The position numbers and the translations under genes are program-made. A model generated the notes under the pieces. That model was given only the letters and a program-made list of their open reading frames with translations, did no database searches and was not told the DNA's origin. From Desulfamplus sp964425195 (GTDB lineage Bacteria; Desulfobacterota; Desulfobacteria; Desulfobacterales; Desulfobacteraceae): a DNA stretch of 64,000 bases. The stretch covers positions 20,394 to 84,393 of the forward strand of contig CAYRLG010000017.1 of assembly GCA_964425195.1 (NCBI GenBank), written 5' to 3'. Shown one piece after another: positions 1 through 9,426 of the stretch (position 1 is its first letter; each line of letters begins with the position of its first letter).

Positions 1-17
1 CGCTGATTGAAAAAAAG

Positions 18-1358
18 ATGGCTGAAATTTCAGATAAAATCATAAAGATGTCTGACGAAGATTTTACTGTTAACCTACCGTTTTATTTCAAAATTGTTAA
101 ATGTTTTTTGTTTGCTTTATCAACTATTTATGGTGCTGTTGTCTCTTTGCGTCTATGGCTTTATCGGAAAAATATACTTAAAAGCCAAAAAGTTCCATGC
201 TGTGTAATTTCTATTGGTAATATTACTGCTGGAGGAAGCGGAAAAACTCCAATGTCAATCTATTTAGCAGAGATGGTAAAATCAATGGGTTTTAATCCCG
301 TTGTCATAAGCCGTGGATATGGTGGAAATTTAAATAAAAAGAGTCTCTCAACAGATAATTTGGGCATGGTTATGAGTGGTTTTGCAACATTAAGAAGTGG
401 TTCTAAAAATACGTCTGTGATTGTGGGAGATGGTAATAATCTGTTTGAAAGCCCTGAAATTGTTGGAGATGAACCATTTATGATGGCATCAAGAAAGTCG
501 TTTTCTGTTGTAATAGGAAAGAATAGGTTTAAAGCTGCAATGACGGCATTCGATTTCTTTAATTATAAAAAGCAAAATATTGATGTGATAATTCTTGATG
601 ATGGATTTCAGCATATACAGCTTAAAAGAGACCTTGATATAGTGCTTATGGATTACAACCGCCCTTTTGGAAATGGATATCTTCTGCCTGCTGGAAGGCT
701 TAGAGAACCACCTGAAAAAGCAATTGAGCGGGCAGATATAGTAATTTTTACAAGATATCCTTATGATGATTTAGAGAGATTGGATAAAAAACGTGTGGAA
801 ACAATTGTCAGCAGTAAAGGTGGATTTAAACCATTTTTTATAACAAGACACCGCCCTTTTTTACACTCATTTTTAAAGCAGAATAAGCCATTTTCTACTA
901 ATCTGTATTCTTTAAAAGGCAGAAAAGCGTACCTGTTTTCTGGTATTGCTGATAACCGCTCTTTTAGAAAAACTGTTGAGAGTTTGGGCATCTTGGTCAA
1001 AGCACATCTTGAATTTAATGACCATCACATGTATAAGAGCGGGGAAATTGGAATGATTGTTGAGAGATATAACAATTCTGGTGCTGATTTGATGGTTACA
1101 ACAGAAAAAGATTATGCAAGATTAGGATTTGCAGATAGTAATGGTAAATCCATAGATACTGTAGATAATACTATCTTTAGTAACTCATTCTCAATTAGGG
1201 ACTCATTTTCAATGGATTTTGCAGTAATCGGCGTTGAGATTGAGTTTATAGATAGGAAAGATGAGTTTAACACAAGCGAGACAAAAGCATTTTCTAATCA
1301 TACGGCTAATATAATTAAAGATTGGTTAGATGATAATGAGGATAAAGTATGGAAATAA
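18..1358 (+). CDS. lpxK: Tetraacyldisaccharide 4'-kinase (lipid A kinase)
   Basis: LpxK phosphorylates the 4' position of the tetraacyl disaccharide to make lipid IVA at the inner membrane. The family signature is clear: an N-terminal hydrophobic helix (about residues 27-48), a P-loop GNITAGGSGKTP near residues 67-78, then VVISRGYGG and the DDGFQH motif. At 446 residues it exceeds the usual 320-370. A Ser/Asn-rich stretch at about residues 105-145 and another near the C-terminus account for much of the excess. The frame stays open to the left edge of the window, so the true start could lie further upstream; ATG at 18 or 48 are the choices here. It overlaps the next gene by 10 bp, so the two are probably co-transcribed. 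Confidence 0.93.
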   Translation: MAEISDKIIKMSDEDFTVNLPFYFKIVKCFLFALSTIYGAVVSLRLWLYRKNILKSQKVPCCVISIGNITAGGSGKTPMSIYLAEMVKSMGFNPVVISRGYGGNLNKKSLSTDNLGMVMSGFATLRSGSKNTSVIVGDGNNLFESPEIVGDEPFMMASRKSFSVVIGKNRFKAAMTAFDFFNYKKQNIDVIILDDGFQHIQLKRDLDIVLMDYNRPFGNGYLLPAGRLREPPEKAIERADIVIFTRYPYDDLERLDKKRVETIVSSKGGFKPFFITRHRPFLHSFLKQNKPFSTNLYSLKGRKAYLFSGIADNRSFRKTVESLGILVKAHLEFNDHHMYKSGEIGMIVERYNNSGADLMVTTEKDYARLGFADSNGKSIDTVDNTIFSNSFSIRDSFSMDFAVIGVEIEFIDRKDEFNTSETKAFSNHTANIIKDWLDDNEDKVWK

Positions 1359-2290
1359 ATAAAGACGAAATAATATACCGTATTTTGACCGTCATTATGA
1401 ACCTGATTGGACTTATTCCACGCAGAGCGGGTAAGTTTTTAGGAGATATTTTAGGTCTCCTATGGTTTAAGGTTGATAGACGCCACAGAGAGATAACTCT
1501 TGAAAATATATCTCTATCTTTAGGAAGAAAATCGAGCTGCAAAAATAAGCTGACAGGAGCAGAAGAGCTTATTTTAGGAAAAAAAATATTTAAAAATATT
1601 GCTGGTATGCTCTTTGAGCTTGGCTGGGGATATCGTCTTAAAAGAGAAGACCTTGATAAATATTTTACAGTCAAAGGTCTTGAAAATATAAAAAAAGCAC
1701 ATCAAAAAGGCAGAGGCGTTTTAGTTATTCTCTGTCATATAGGTAATTGGGAATTTCTTGTCTCTTCAATTGCCTTAACAGGCTACAAATCTTCTGCACT
1801 ATACAGAAAACTTGATTTTGCACCTTTGGAGAGATTGATCAACGAAATGAGGCAGAGATATGGAACTGTCATGATTCCATTGAGAGGAGCAAGCAAAAAG
1901 ATTGATCAACTGCTTGCAAATGGCGAGCTTGTCGGAACTTTGATGGATCAGAATGTTGATTGGTATAAAGGCGTGTTTGTTGAGTTCTTTGGAAGAGCAG
2001 CCTGCACAAACAGCGGAGTTGCATCATTGGTGCTTAGAACTGAGCCTGCTGTTGTGCCTGCATATATTGTGCGTGATGGTTATATTAATCATGTGATGCA
2101 CTTTGAACCTGAAATTCCTCTTGTCCGAACAGGAGACAAGATAAAGGATATTGAGATAAATACGCAAAATTACACATCTGCCATTGAATCAATTATAAGG
2201 CGTTACCCTGATCAGTGGTTTTGGGTGCATAACAGGTGGAAAGTTAAAAATTACTCTATGTTATCTAACACTAATTCAATTTTACAATAA
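1349..2290 (+). CDS. Lipid A biosynthesis acyltransferase (LpxL/HtrB-like)
   Basis: This member of the lysophospholipid acyltransferase family would transfer a secondary acyl chain to Kdo-lipid IVA at the inner membrane. It has an N-terminal membrane segment, the catalytic HX4E motif HIGNWE (H120, E125), and later blocks (MIPLRGA, LMDQNVDW, VFVEFFGR) typical of the family. Length of 313 residues is normal. The start ATG lies inside the end of lpxK, which supports translational coupling. Whether it is LpxL, LpxM or a later acyltransferase cannot be told from sequence. Confidence 0.9.
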   Translation: MEINKDEIIYRILTVIMNLIGLIPRRAGKFLGDILGLLWFKVDRRHREITLENISLSLGRKSSCKNKLTGAEELILGKKIFKNIAGMLFELGWGYRLKREDLDKYFTVKGLENIKKAHQKGRGVLVILCHIGNWEFLVSSIALTGYKSSALYRKLDFAPLERLINEMRQRYGTVMIPLRGASKKIDQLLANGELVGTLMDQNVDWYKGVFVEFFGRAACTNSGVASLVLRTEPAVVPAYIVRDGYINHVMHFEPEIPLVRTGDKIKDIEINTQNYTSAIESIIRRYPDQWFWVHNRWKVKNYSMLSNTNSILQ

Positions 2291-2303
2291 TTAGGAGGAT
2301 ATT

Positions 2304-2504
2304 ATGACTCAAATAGATATATTAGAAAAAAATATCATGGAATTAGATGATGATGCTTTTTCAAAATTTCGTGACTGGTTTCTCAAATTTGATCAGCTTC
2401 GTTGGGATAAAAAACTGGAATCTGATTCTAACGCAGGCAAACTTGATTTTCTTATAAATGCCGCACTTGCTGAACATCAACTTGGAAAGAGTAAAGACCT
2501 TTGA
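2304..2504 (+). CDS. Antitoxin of a RelE/HigB-type module
   Basis: This 66-residue, charged, helical protein has a strong Shine-Dalgarno (aggagg) seven bases before its ATG. Its stop codon overlaps the TTG start of the next gene by 4 bp, the usual layout of an antitoxin followed by its toxin. It has the look of the short addiction-module antitoxins paired with RelE/ParE-like toxins: an acidic N-terminal helix and a C-terminal tail that would wrap the toxin. No DNA-binding motif is obvious. Its place inside an LPS operon suggests either stabilisation of the locus or a recent insertion. Confidence 0.7.
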   Translation: MTQIDILEKNIMELDDDAFSKFRDWFLKFDQLRWDKKLESDSNAGKLDFLINAALAEHQLGKSKDL

Positions 2505-2755
2505 TTCATAAAACATCTTCGAGTTTTTGGTATTATTACGAATATCTTTCAATTGAGCTTAAAAATCTTGCTGATAAGAATTTTAAACTATTAAAAGATA
2601 ATCCTCATCATCCCTCGTTACAATTTAAAAAAACAGGTAAAGTATGGTCTGTTCGTGTAGGTTCTAATCATCGTGCTGTTGCTGCACAGATTGAAGGTGG
2701 GTTTTTATGGTTTTGGATAGGCTCTCATGCAGAATATGATAAACTTATTACTTGA
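2501..2755 (+). CDS. RelE/HigB-like toxin (probable mRNA interferase)
   Basis: This basic 84-residue protein has the RelE/ParE superfamily pattern: two N-terminal helices, then a beta-sheet with LQFKKTGKVWSVRVGSNHRAV and a C-terminal WFWIGSHAEYDKLI. The terminal GSHAEYD block is typical of plasmid-stabilisation and HigB-like toxins, where the His and Tyr sit near the active site. It starts with TTG and overlaps the antitoxin by 4 bp, which would keep toxin synthesis low and coupled. Family-level identification is good; RNA cleavage is inferred. Confidence 0.78.
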   Translation: MIHKTSSSFWYYYEYLSIELKNLADKNFKLLKDNPHHPSLQFKKTGKVWSVRVGSNHRAVAAQIEGGFLWFWIGSHAEYDKLIT

Positions 2756-2815
2756 TACTGAACATCAAAATTAAATTATTTGATGATTCTAAAGCTGACT
2801 TACAAAAATAGATTT

Positions 2816-3892
2816 ATGAATAGAAAAATTACGATTCTAATCAGAGCTGCAAACTGGGTAGGCGATGCCATAATGACAACACCTATTATAAGAGCTGTCA
2901 GAAAAAATTACCCTCACGCACATATTACCCTTCTTGCAAAACCTTGGGTTATTCCTGTTTTTGATAACAATCCATATATTGATCAGATAATGGTTTACAA
3001 AAACAGCACACGCCACACAAAAGGTTTTGGAACTCTCAGACTTGCAAAAGATATCCGTAAAAAAAAGTTTGATATGGCAATTCTTATGCAAAATGCTTTT
3101 GAAGCTGCATTGATTACCTTCTTAGGCGGTGTTCCTATCCGTATTGGATACAATACGGACGGGCGGACACTGCTTTTAAATCCATCAATAAAATTAGATA
3201 AAAGGCTTAAAAAAGGTCATCTGATTGACTATTATAGAGGTATTTTAAAAGGTGCAGGGCTTGTTGATGACGGCAGAAAACTTGATCTTTTTATATCTGA
3301 TAGCGAGAAAGTTGAAGCTGCTAAAATTATTGAGAGTTATGGAATAAACATTAAAAAAGAGAAAGTAATAGGAATCAATCCCGGTGCTGCTGGCGGAACA
3401 GCAAAAAAGTGGTTTCCTGAAAGATATGCAGAGCTTGCAAAGAGATTAGCTCAAAGATTCAACACAAAAATATTGATATTTGGCAGCAAATCAGATGAAG
3501 AGCTTGGAGATAAAATTAATGAAACTGCCTCTAAAACAATTAATGAATCAGATAAAATCTGCATAAATCTTGCAGGCAAAACAACACTTAGGCAGGCGTT
3601 TGCCCTTATAGAAAAGTGCGATCTCTTTATAACAAACGATTCTGGACTTATGCACGCAGCAGCAGCTATTGGAACACGGCAGGTTGCCATTATCGGGTCA
3701 ACTGATCATATTGCAACCGCACCATCAAGCCGAAACAGCTTTATGATACGCGTTCCTGTTCCATGCAGCCCATGCCTTAAACCTCATTGTCCTAAAAAAG
3801 AGAGTGATTCAGATTATCATACCTGTATGGATAAAATCAGTGTTGATATGGTTATGGAAAAATGTGAGTCTGTTTTAAAAAGTATTTCTTAA
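2816..3892 (+). CDS. waaF: ADP-heptose:LPS heptosyltransferase (WaaF-like)
   Basis: This glycosyltransferase family 9 enzyme adds heptose to the LPS inner core on the cytoplasmic face of the inner membrane. The N-terminus ILIRAANWVGDAIMTTP and the donor-site block NPGAAGGTAKKWFPERY are the WaaF signatures, followed by TNDSGLMHAAAA. The C-terminus has a CSPCLKPHCP cysteine group common in this subgroup. The start at 2816 was chosen because MNRKITILIRAANWVGD matches the family start; an upstream ATG at 2780 would add 12 unlikely residues. Which heptose it adds (I or II) is inferred from resemblance. Confidence 0.88.
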   Translation: MNRKITILIRAANWVGDAIMTTPIIRAVRKNYPHAHITLLAKPWVIPVFDNNPYIDQIMVYKNSTRHTKGFGTLRLAKDIRKKKFDMAILMQNAFEAALITFLGGVPIRIGYNTDGRTLLLNPSIKLDKRLKKGHLIDYYRGILKGAGLVDDGRKLDLFISDSEKVEAAKIIESYGINIKKEKVIGINPGAAGGTAKKWFPERYAELAKRLAQRFNTKILIFGSKSDEELGDKINETASKTINESDKICINLAGKTTLRQAFALIEKCDLFITNDSGLMHAAAAIGTRQVAIIGSTDHIATAPSSRNSFMIRVPVPCSPCLKPHCPKKESDSDYHTCMDKISVDMVMEKCESVLKSIS

Positions 3893-3993
3893 AATGGGCG
3901 GGTAAAAATAGACCTGTAGAGAAAAAGATAAACGTAATGCAGAATTACAGAGACGCACAGACATGCGTTTCTACTTGTATAAAAAAGATAAAT

Positions 3994-5133
3994 ATGAAGA
4001 TATTAATAATAAAACCAAGTGCTTTTGGAGATATTGTCCACACTCTCCCTTTTTTGAACGCACTTAAAAGAGGTTACCCAAACTCACAGATTGACTGGGT
4101 TGTAGCAGATGGACTTCATAAGTTTCTTGAAGGACACTCTATGATTAATAGATTGTGGGTAATTAAAAAGGATAGATGGAAAAGATTAAAATATCTTAAA
4201 ACCACTTTTAGAGAGATAAGAGAGCTTGCAGCTGGTTTGAAAAAAGAGAAGTATGACGCAGCAGTTGATCTCTCTGGAATACTAAGAAGCGGACTTATTA
4301 CATCTGCCTCTGGTGCAAGGATAAAACTTGGATTTGAAGAGTCAGACGAGGGAAGCCCGTTTTTTTATTCTCATAAAATCAAGGGTGATATGGGTATCCA
4401 CGCTGTTGATAGATACTTAAAACTTGCCAAAGCCCTTGATTGTCCTACTGATATTATTGCCTATCCATTTGCACCGTTTGATGAAAATCCTAAAATTTTA
4501 CAAGAGCTTCCTAAAGAGTATGCAATTATCTCTCCATCTGCTGGAAAACCAGCAAATCAATGGCATGCATCAAGATTTGGAGAGCTTGCAAGCATGCTGC
4601 CGTTTCCGTCAGTCGTAATCAGCGGCTCTTCTCGTTCAGATATAGCAGCAGCACAAGAGGTTGTAGATCATTCAAAAGGAAATGCTCTCTCTATTGCTGG
4701 ACAGACAGGATTAAAAGATTTGATTCCTATAATTAGTAAAGCCAAATATTTTATAACTAACGATACAGGACCCATGCACGTTGCAGCTGCAGTTAATGTT
4801 CCTGTTTTCGCTATTTTTGGACCTGCAAATCCAGTAAGAACAGGACCATATAATAACCATGCAATGACTTACAAAACGAAAAACCAAAGTCAATTAAGAG
4901 ACTTACATATAAATTGTTCAAGAAGAGGTTCTGCTGATTCCTCAAAGCAAGAAGCAGCTAATTACTCAGGAATAGGAGCGGGTAGAAGTAATAAAAATAG
5001 CCACACCATTATTCAAAAAAAATTACCTTGTAGCCCATGTTACCGCTGGAAGCCTTGTTCGCACTGGAGCTGCATGAATGACATTACTGTAAAAGATGTT
5101 TTTAATGCAATATGCTCTAAAGGTCTTGCTTAA
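3994..5133 (+). CDS. LPS heptosyltransferase, WaaC/RfaQ-like (GT9)
   Basis: This second GT9 heptosyltransferase begins MKILIIKPSAFGDIVHTLP, the canonical family start, and this decided the start codon; the ORF extends 19 unlikely residues upstream. The donor-site region reads SPSAGKPANQWHASRFGELA and TNDTGPMHVAAA. Near the C-terminus sits a foreign-looking insert of about 45 residues rich in Ser, Asn, Gln and Lys before the conserved CSPCYRWKPCSHWSCM group. With the upstream waaF it would complete the heptose region of the inner core. Confidence 0.85.
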   Translation: MKILIIKPSAFGDIVHTLPFLNALKRGYPNSQIDWVVADGLHKFLEGHSMINRLWVIKKDRWKRLKYLKTTFREIRELAAGLKKEKYDAAVDLSGILRSGLITSASGARIKLGFEESDEGSPFFYSHKIKGDMGIHAVDRYLKLAKALDCPTDIIAYPFAPFDENPKILQELPKEYAIISPSAGKPANQWHASRFGELASMLPFPSVVISGSSRSDIAAAQEVVDHSKGNALSIAGQTGLKDLIPIISKAKYFITNDTGPMHVAAAVNVPVFAIFGPANPVRTGPYNNHAMTYKTKNQSQLRDLHINCSRRGSADSSKQEAANYSGIGAGRSNKNSHTIIQKKLPCSPCYRWKPCSHWSCMNDITVKDVFNAICSKGLA

Positions 5134-5205
5134 ACAGCAGTTAATTGACATTAAACAAGCTATGATTTTAAAAACATAAGCAGCTTTGCTGCAATTATTA
5201 TTGGA

Positions 5206-6570
5206 TTGCAATTTATTAATAACAAAATAAGGTTTAAAATATTGCCTCAATTTATAATAGATTTAAAAACTCTTTACAAAGATATGGACAGAGTGGATCA
5301 GATACTTGTAACACTGGTAGCTCTTACGTTTTTCAGCTTTCCGATCGGCACTGCTCCCCCTTTGATATTAATTATTACAGCTTTTATAGTATTTCTTGTA
5401 TCAGGAAAATTCTTAGGTGTTAGAAAATTATGGAATGAGTCTCCAATATGCCCACTATTTAAAGACTATATAGGCAATAGTAAGAGTGCATTTGATTGTA
5501 AAATATCTCTGTTTAGGTCTTTGTCTGAAAATTGGATATTTCCTCTATTTCTGTTTCTTTTGCTGCCATGGATTGGTTTAATCTATGTTCCTGAAATTTC
5601 AGATGTAAGCATGGATTATGCAAGAAAGACTCACTACTGGCTATATGCTTTTGTAATTGCATTTCTTCCTTTAGATAAACGTGTTATCTCATTTGTGGTA
5701 AAAGCATTTATTACAGGACTTTTAGTAAACAGTATGTTTGCGTTTATACAGTTTGCAGGTTTTGCACCAGCACCAACTCCAAGCGGTATTCAAGGATATT
5801 TTGGCTTTGGTGTTATTTACAGTGCTCTTTCAATGTACCTTGTCTCTGCAATAATGATGGCATCATTTTTCTTTAAGTCTGCTAAAACAAAAAGCATTAA
5901 AGCACTTAATCTTATTTTGATATTTATATTTTTATTTCATATCTCAATTATGGATGGCAGGAACGGCTATGTAACCTTTTTTGCTCTATCACCTTTAATT
6001 GCTATAAATGTTATTGGTAGGTTTGATTGGAAAAAGGTAACCCTTCTCTGTGTTATTTTTTTTATTGCTATGTCTTTTTCTCCAGTGCTCAAAAATCGTG
6101 TTGCAACCACGTTTGCAAATATGAGAGCAAATCAGCAGATGATACTTGAACATCCATGGAATACAAAAGTTATTGATATTGCTCCCCGTTTCTATCTTCT
6201 TCGTGCGGCATTGGATATATTTCTTGAACATCCTATAATTGGAGCTGGGACTGGTGGATACCGTTACTATATAGAAAAAGAGGGGGCAATTCCTCTGCAT
6301 AGCCACCCTCATAACAACATTTTGTATATGGGAGCAAGTTTTGGAGTTTTGGGGCTTTTTTCATATCTATGGCTGTGCTGGGTGATGTTTAAAAAATCTT
6401 GGCAGCACAAAGATGAGATTCAAGGATATTTTGCACTATCAATACTGCTTGTTATATTTATCAGCGGTTTTTTTAACTCTCAGATAATTGACTCAGGACC
6501 TGCTCTGTTTTTTGCGTTGGGATATGGTTTACTTAATCAGATGAAAAATAACAGCCATAATGCTATATAA
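5206..6570 (+). CDS. O-antigen ligase / Wzy-like membrane protein
   Basis: This is a polytopic inner-membrane protein with about 10-12 hydrophobic segments. A large loop near residues 330-370 contains GAGTGGYRYY and HSHPHNN, the pattern of the Wzy_C (O-antigen ligase/polymerase) family. It would join O-antigen to the lipid A core on the periplasmic side, which fits its place after the core heptosyltransferases. A polar insert at about residues 75-105 interrupts the N-terminal part. The start is uncertain: TTG at 5206 or ATG at 5284, the latter giving MDRVDQILVTLVAL. Ligase versus polymerase cannot be separated by sequence alone. Confidence 0.78.
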   Translation: MQFINNKIRFKILPQFIIDLKTLYKDMDRVDQILVTLVALTFFSFPIGTAPPLILIITAFIVFLVSGKFLGVRKLWNESPICPLFKDYIGNSKSAFDCKISLFRSLSENWIFPLFLFLLLPWIGLIYVPEISDVSMDYARKTHYWLYAFVIAFLPLDKRVISFVVKAFITGLLVNSMFAFIQFAGFAPAPTPSGIQGYFGFGVIYSALSMYLVSAIMMASFFFKSAKTKSIKALNLILIFIFLFHISIMDGRNGYVTFFALSPLIAINVIGRFDWKKVTLLCVIFFIAMSFSPVLKNRVATTFANMRANQQMILEHPWNTKVIDIAPRFYLLRAALDIFLEHPIIGAGTGGYRYYIEKEGAIPLHSHPHNNILYMGASFGVLGLFSYLWLCWVMFKKSWQHKDEIQGYFALSILLVIFISGFFNSQIIDSGPALFFALGYGLLNQMKNNSHNAI

Positions 6571-6600
6571 ATAGAAAATGGAGAGCATTAAGATAAAAAC

Positions 6601-7485
6601 ATGGATAAAATTTCAGTTTATATAATAGCCTATAATCAGGAGGACAAGATAGAAGCCGCACTAAAAAGCGTGCAATGGGCAGATGAAATTGTAGTTGCAG
6701 ACTCATTCAGCACTGATAGAACAGCCCAAATTGCAGAAAATTATGGTGCAAAGGTGGTGCAGATTCCATTTAAAGGTTTTGGCGATTTACGAAATAGGGC
6801 TATTGAAGCCTGTTCTCACCCGTGGATATTCAGCCTTGATACAGATGAAAGATGCACGCCAGAGGCAGAAGATGAGATTCTCTCTATTGTAGAGTCACAT
6901 AATGGTAAAAGCTGTACAAACAGAAAGCATAATAAAGTTAGTAAAAATCAAAATTCTTATAGTGCTGATTCACTTTATGATCTTTACTATGTTCCAAGAA
7001 AAAATTTTTTCATGGGTCGTTGGATTCGTCACTCGGGGTATTATCCAGATTATAGACAGCCTCAATTATTTAAAAAAGGTACACTTATTTTTAAACAAGA
7101 CCCTGTGCATGAAAGTTATGAGATAATCAGCAAAAAAGGGGCTGGATATATGAAATCCCCAATTATTCAGATTCCATATAAAGACCTTGAGGAGATGATA
7201 GAAAAAAAAAATAGATACTCAACTCTTGGTGCAGAAAAACTTGCTGCTCAGAAAAATATCACCATTAAAACTGCAACTAAGAGGTATCTCTCTGATTCAA
7301 AACAAAATAAGGATGCTGCTTGCAGCATGTCAGATGCTCTTACTCATGGGCTGTGGTCATTTTTTAGAACATATATAATCAAATTGGGCTTTTTAGATGG
7401 ATGGGCAGGATTTGTGATTGCTTTAGGCAATTTTGAAGAGACTTTCTATAAATATGCTAAATTTCATATAAAACAGCAAGGTTAG
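6601..7485 (+). CDS. Family 2 glycosyltransferase (WaaE/KdtX-like core sugar transferase)
   Basis: This GT-A fold enzyme starts SVYIIAYNQEDKIEAALKSV and carries DEIVVADSFSTDRT and FSLDTDER, the nucleotide-sugar and metal (DxD) sites of GT2. The overall form resembles WaaE/KdtX beta-glucosyltransferases of LPS core synthesis, and the LPS context agrees. A polar insert of about 25 residues after residue 100 is rich in Asn, Lys and Ser. Its stop codon overlaps by 4 bp the stop of the convergent ABC gene, so no room is left for a separate terminator. Confidence 0.85.
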   Translation: MDKISVYIIAYNQEDKIEAALKSVQWADEIVVADSFSTDRTAQIAENYGAKVVQIPFKGFGDLRNRAIEACSHPWIFSLDTDERCTPEAEDEILSIVESHNGKSCTNRKHNKVSKNQNSYSADSLYDLYYVPRKNFFMGRWIRHSGYYPDYRQPQLFKKGTLIFKQDPVHESYEIISKKGAGYMKSPIIQIPYKDLEEMIEKKNRYSTLGAEKLAAQKNITIKTATKRYLSDSKQNKDAACSMSDALTHGLWSFFRTYIIKLGFLDGWAGFVIALGNFEETFYKYAKFHIKQQG

Positions 7486-9353
7486 GCTGAGGCACTACAC
7501 CTATTTCTATCAACCTCTTCAATAAGGCTGACAAAAACCTCCTCCATATTTGGCAAAATATCTTCTTTATTCTGTTGCATCAGCCTTGTTTTTAACTCCA
7601 TTGGTGTTCCAATTGCAATCATGTTTCCACCATAAATAAGAGCAATGCGGTCACAGTATTCAGCCTCATCCATGTAGTGTGTAGTAACAAATATGGTAAT
7701 TTTGGACTCTGCCATCTCGTAAATAAGATCCCAAAATCCTCTCCTGCTGATAGGATCAACCCCGCTTGTTGGTTCGTCTAAAAAGACTATAGGTGGTTCA
7801 TGCAAAATTGCACATGCAAGAGCAAGCCGCTGTCTCCAGCCTCCACTCAATATTTTGGTAAGACTCTTACGATGAGCTTTTAGTCCTGCCATCTCAACTG
7901 CCCACTCTTTTCTTAATTGAAGTTTTTTACCGTTAAGCCCATATATTCCGCCATAAAAATTGATGTTTTCCTCCACTGTAAGGTCTTCGTAAAGAGAGAA
8001 TTTTTGACTCATATATCCTATATTTTGTTTAATCTCTTCAGGTTGAGTTGTTACATCAAATCCAGATACTGTTCCTTTACCCTCAGAAGGCTCAAGAAGA
8101 CCGCACAACATCCGAATTGTAGTGCTTTTCCCTGCACCATTAGGACCCAAAAATCCAAATATTTCACCTTTATTCACTTCAAAACTTATGCTGTTTACAG
8201 CAGTAAAGTCTTTGAAACGGCGAGTAAGGTTTTTAACAGTCACTGCTAACTCTTCTCTATTTTCTAAAATGTGTTTAGATTTACCGTTGTTAAGTGAAAA
8301 GGATGATAAGATATTAGTAGCAGATGCGGCTATTGTATTATCTGATTTTTTGCTCCTACCCAAAATACTTACAAAGACATCTTCAAGAGTTGGAGTTACC
8401 TCTTGCATTTTTTGATACTCAATTGTCGAATGCTCTAAAATTTTACTACAATCATACTTGGCTTGCTCAAGATTATCGCAGACAACATGAACTCTATCTC
8501 CAAACAGATTAACAGTGTTAAAACTTCCAAAGTTTTGGAGCTTATGTCTAATCTCTTTTGCTCTTGAGCTTCTAATTGAGAGGATTTTTCCTTTCATCAA
8601 CATCCTTATTTGATTCATAGTTCCTACAGCAACCATTTTACCATGATCGATCAAACCTACTCGATCGCACCTTTCTGCCTCATCAAGGTATGCAGTAGTA
8701 ACAAGTATAGAGACATTATCTTTGAGAAGTCTATAGAGTATTTTCCAGAAATCTCTTCTGCTTACAGGATCAACTCCATTTGTAGGCTCATCAAGCAAAA
8801 GTACTTGTGGAGTATGAATTAATGCACATACAAGTTGGAGTTTCTGTTTCATTCCCCCAGAGAGGTCTCCAGCTCGTCGTTTTTTAAATGGTAACATTTG
8901 GCTAAAATTTAGAAGCTCCTCGATCTTTGAATTTCTAAGATTTTTTGAAACTCCGTAGAGATCAGCATAAAAGTTAATATTTTCCATTACAGTTAGATCA
9001 GGATAAAGACCAAACTTTTGACTCATGTATGCAAGGTGCTCTTTTACTTGAGTTGATTGTGCTATCACATCATATCCTGCAATTGAGCCACTACCTGATG
9101 TGGGAGACATGATGCTTGATAACATGCGTAAGGTTGTAGATTTTCCTGCCCCGTCAGGTCCTACAAGTCCAAATATCTCACCAGCTTTAACTTCAAAACT
9201 TAAATTGTCAACTGCAACAACTTCATTGCAATTATTATCGCTGCTGCTAAATCGTTTAGTAAGTTTTGATGCTTGGATAGCAAATTGTGCTCTATTTACT
9301 TCTATTATGGAATCTATGGATTCTCTTTCTTCAGGATACTCTATACTATTCAT
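7482..9353 (-). CDS. ABC-2-type transporter, two fused ATP-binding domains (YbhF/RbbA-like)
   Basis: Two complete ABC ATPase domains sit in tandem in 623 residues. Domain 1 has Walker A GPDGAGKST, signature LSGGMKQKL and Walker B LLLDEPTNG. Domain 2 has GPNGAGKST, LSGGWRQRL and VFLDEPTSG. Such double ATPases drive ABC-2 exporters (YbhFSR, DrrA-like), but no ABC-2 permease or membrane-fusion gene lies next to it here. The gene ends against the convergent glycosyltransferase gene, and TunR lies upstream. A polar Ser/Asn linker of about 30 residues separates the two domains. Substrate unknown; it may pair with permeases elsewhere or be a leftover. Confidence 0.88.
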   Translation of the reverse strand: MNSIEYPEERESIDSIIEVNRAQFAIQASKLTKRFSSSDNNCNEVVAVDNLSFEVKAGEIFGLVGPDGAGKSTTLRMLSSIMSPTSGSGSIAGYDVIAQSTQVKEHLAYMSQKFGLYPDLTVMENINFYADLYGVSKNLRNSKIEELLNFSQMLPFKKRRAGDLSGGMKQKLQLVCALIHTPQVLLLDEPTNGVDPVSRRDFWKILYRLLKDNVSILVTTAYLDEAERCDRVGLIDHGKMVAVGTMNQIRMLMKGKILSIRSSRAKEIRHKLQNFGSFNTVNLFGDRVHVVCDNLEQAKYDCSKILEHSTIEYQKMQEVTPTLEDVFVSILGRSKKSDNTIAASATNILSSFSLNNGKSKHILENREELAVTVKNLTRRFKDFTAVNSISFEVNKGEIFGFLGPNGAGKSTTIRMLCGLLEPSEGKGTVSGFDVTTQPEEIKQNIGYMSQKFSLYEDLTVEENINFYGGIYGLNGKKLQLRKEWAVEMAGLKAHRKSLTKILSGGWRQRLALACAILHEPPIVFLDEPTSGVDPISRRGFWDLIYEMAESKITIFVTTHYMDEAEYCDRIALIYGGNMIAIGTPMELKTRLMQQNKEDILPNMEEVFVSLIEEVDRNRCSASA

Positions 9354-9426
9354 CCCTAAGCTCTTATTTAAATTGTGGTTTTTAAAATTTGTTCTGGACT
9401 TGCTTAGTAGTTAAAGAGAGTAAACT

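Noticed and set aside
8122..8415. Plus-strand frames within the ABC and TunR genes
   Set aside because: They are antisense shadows of strongly supported minus-strand genes.
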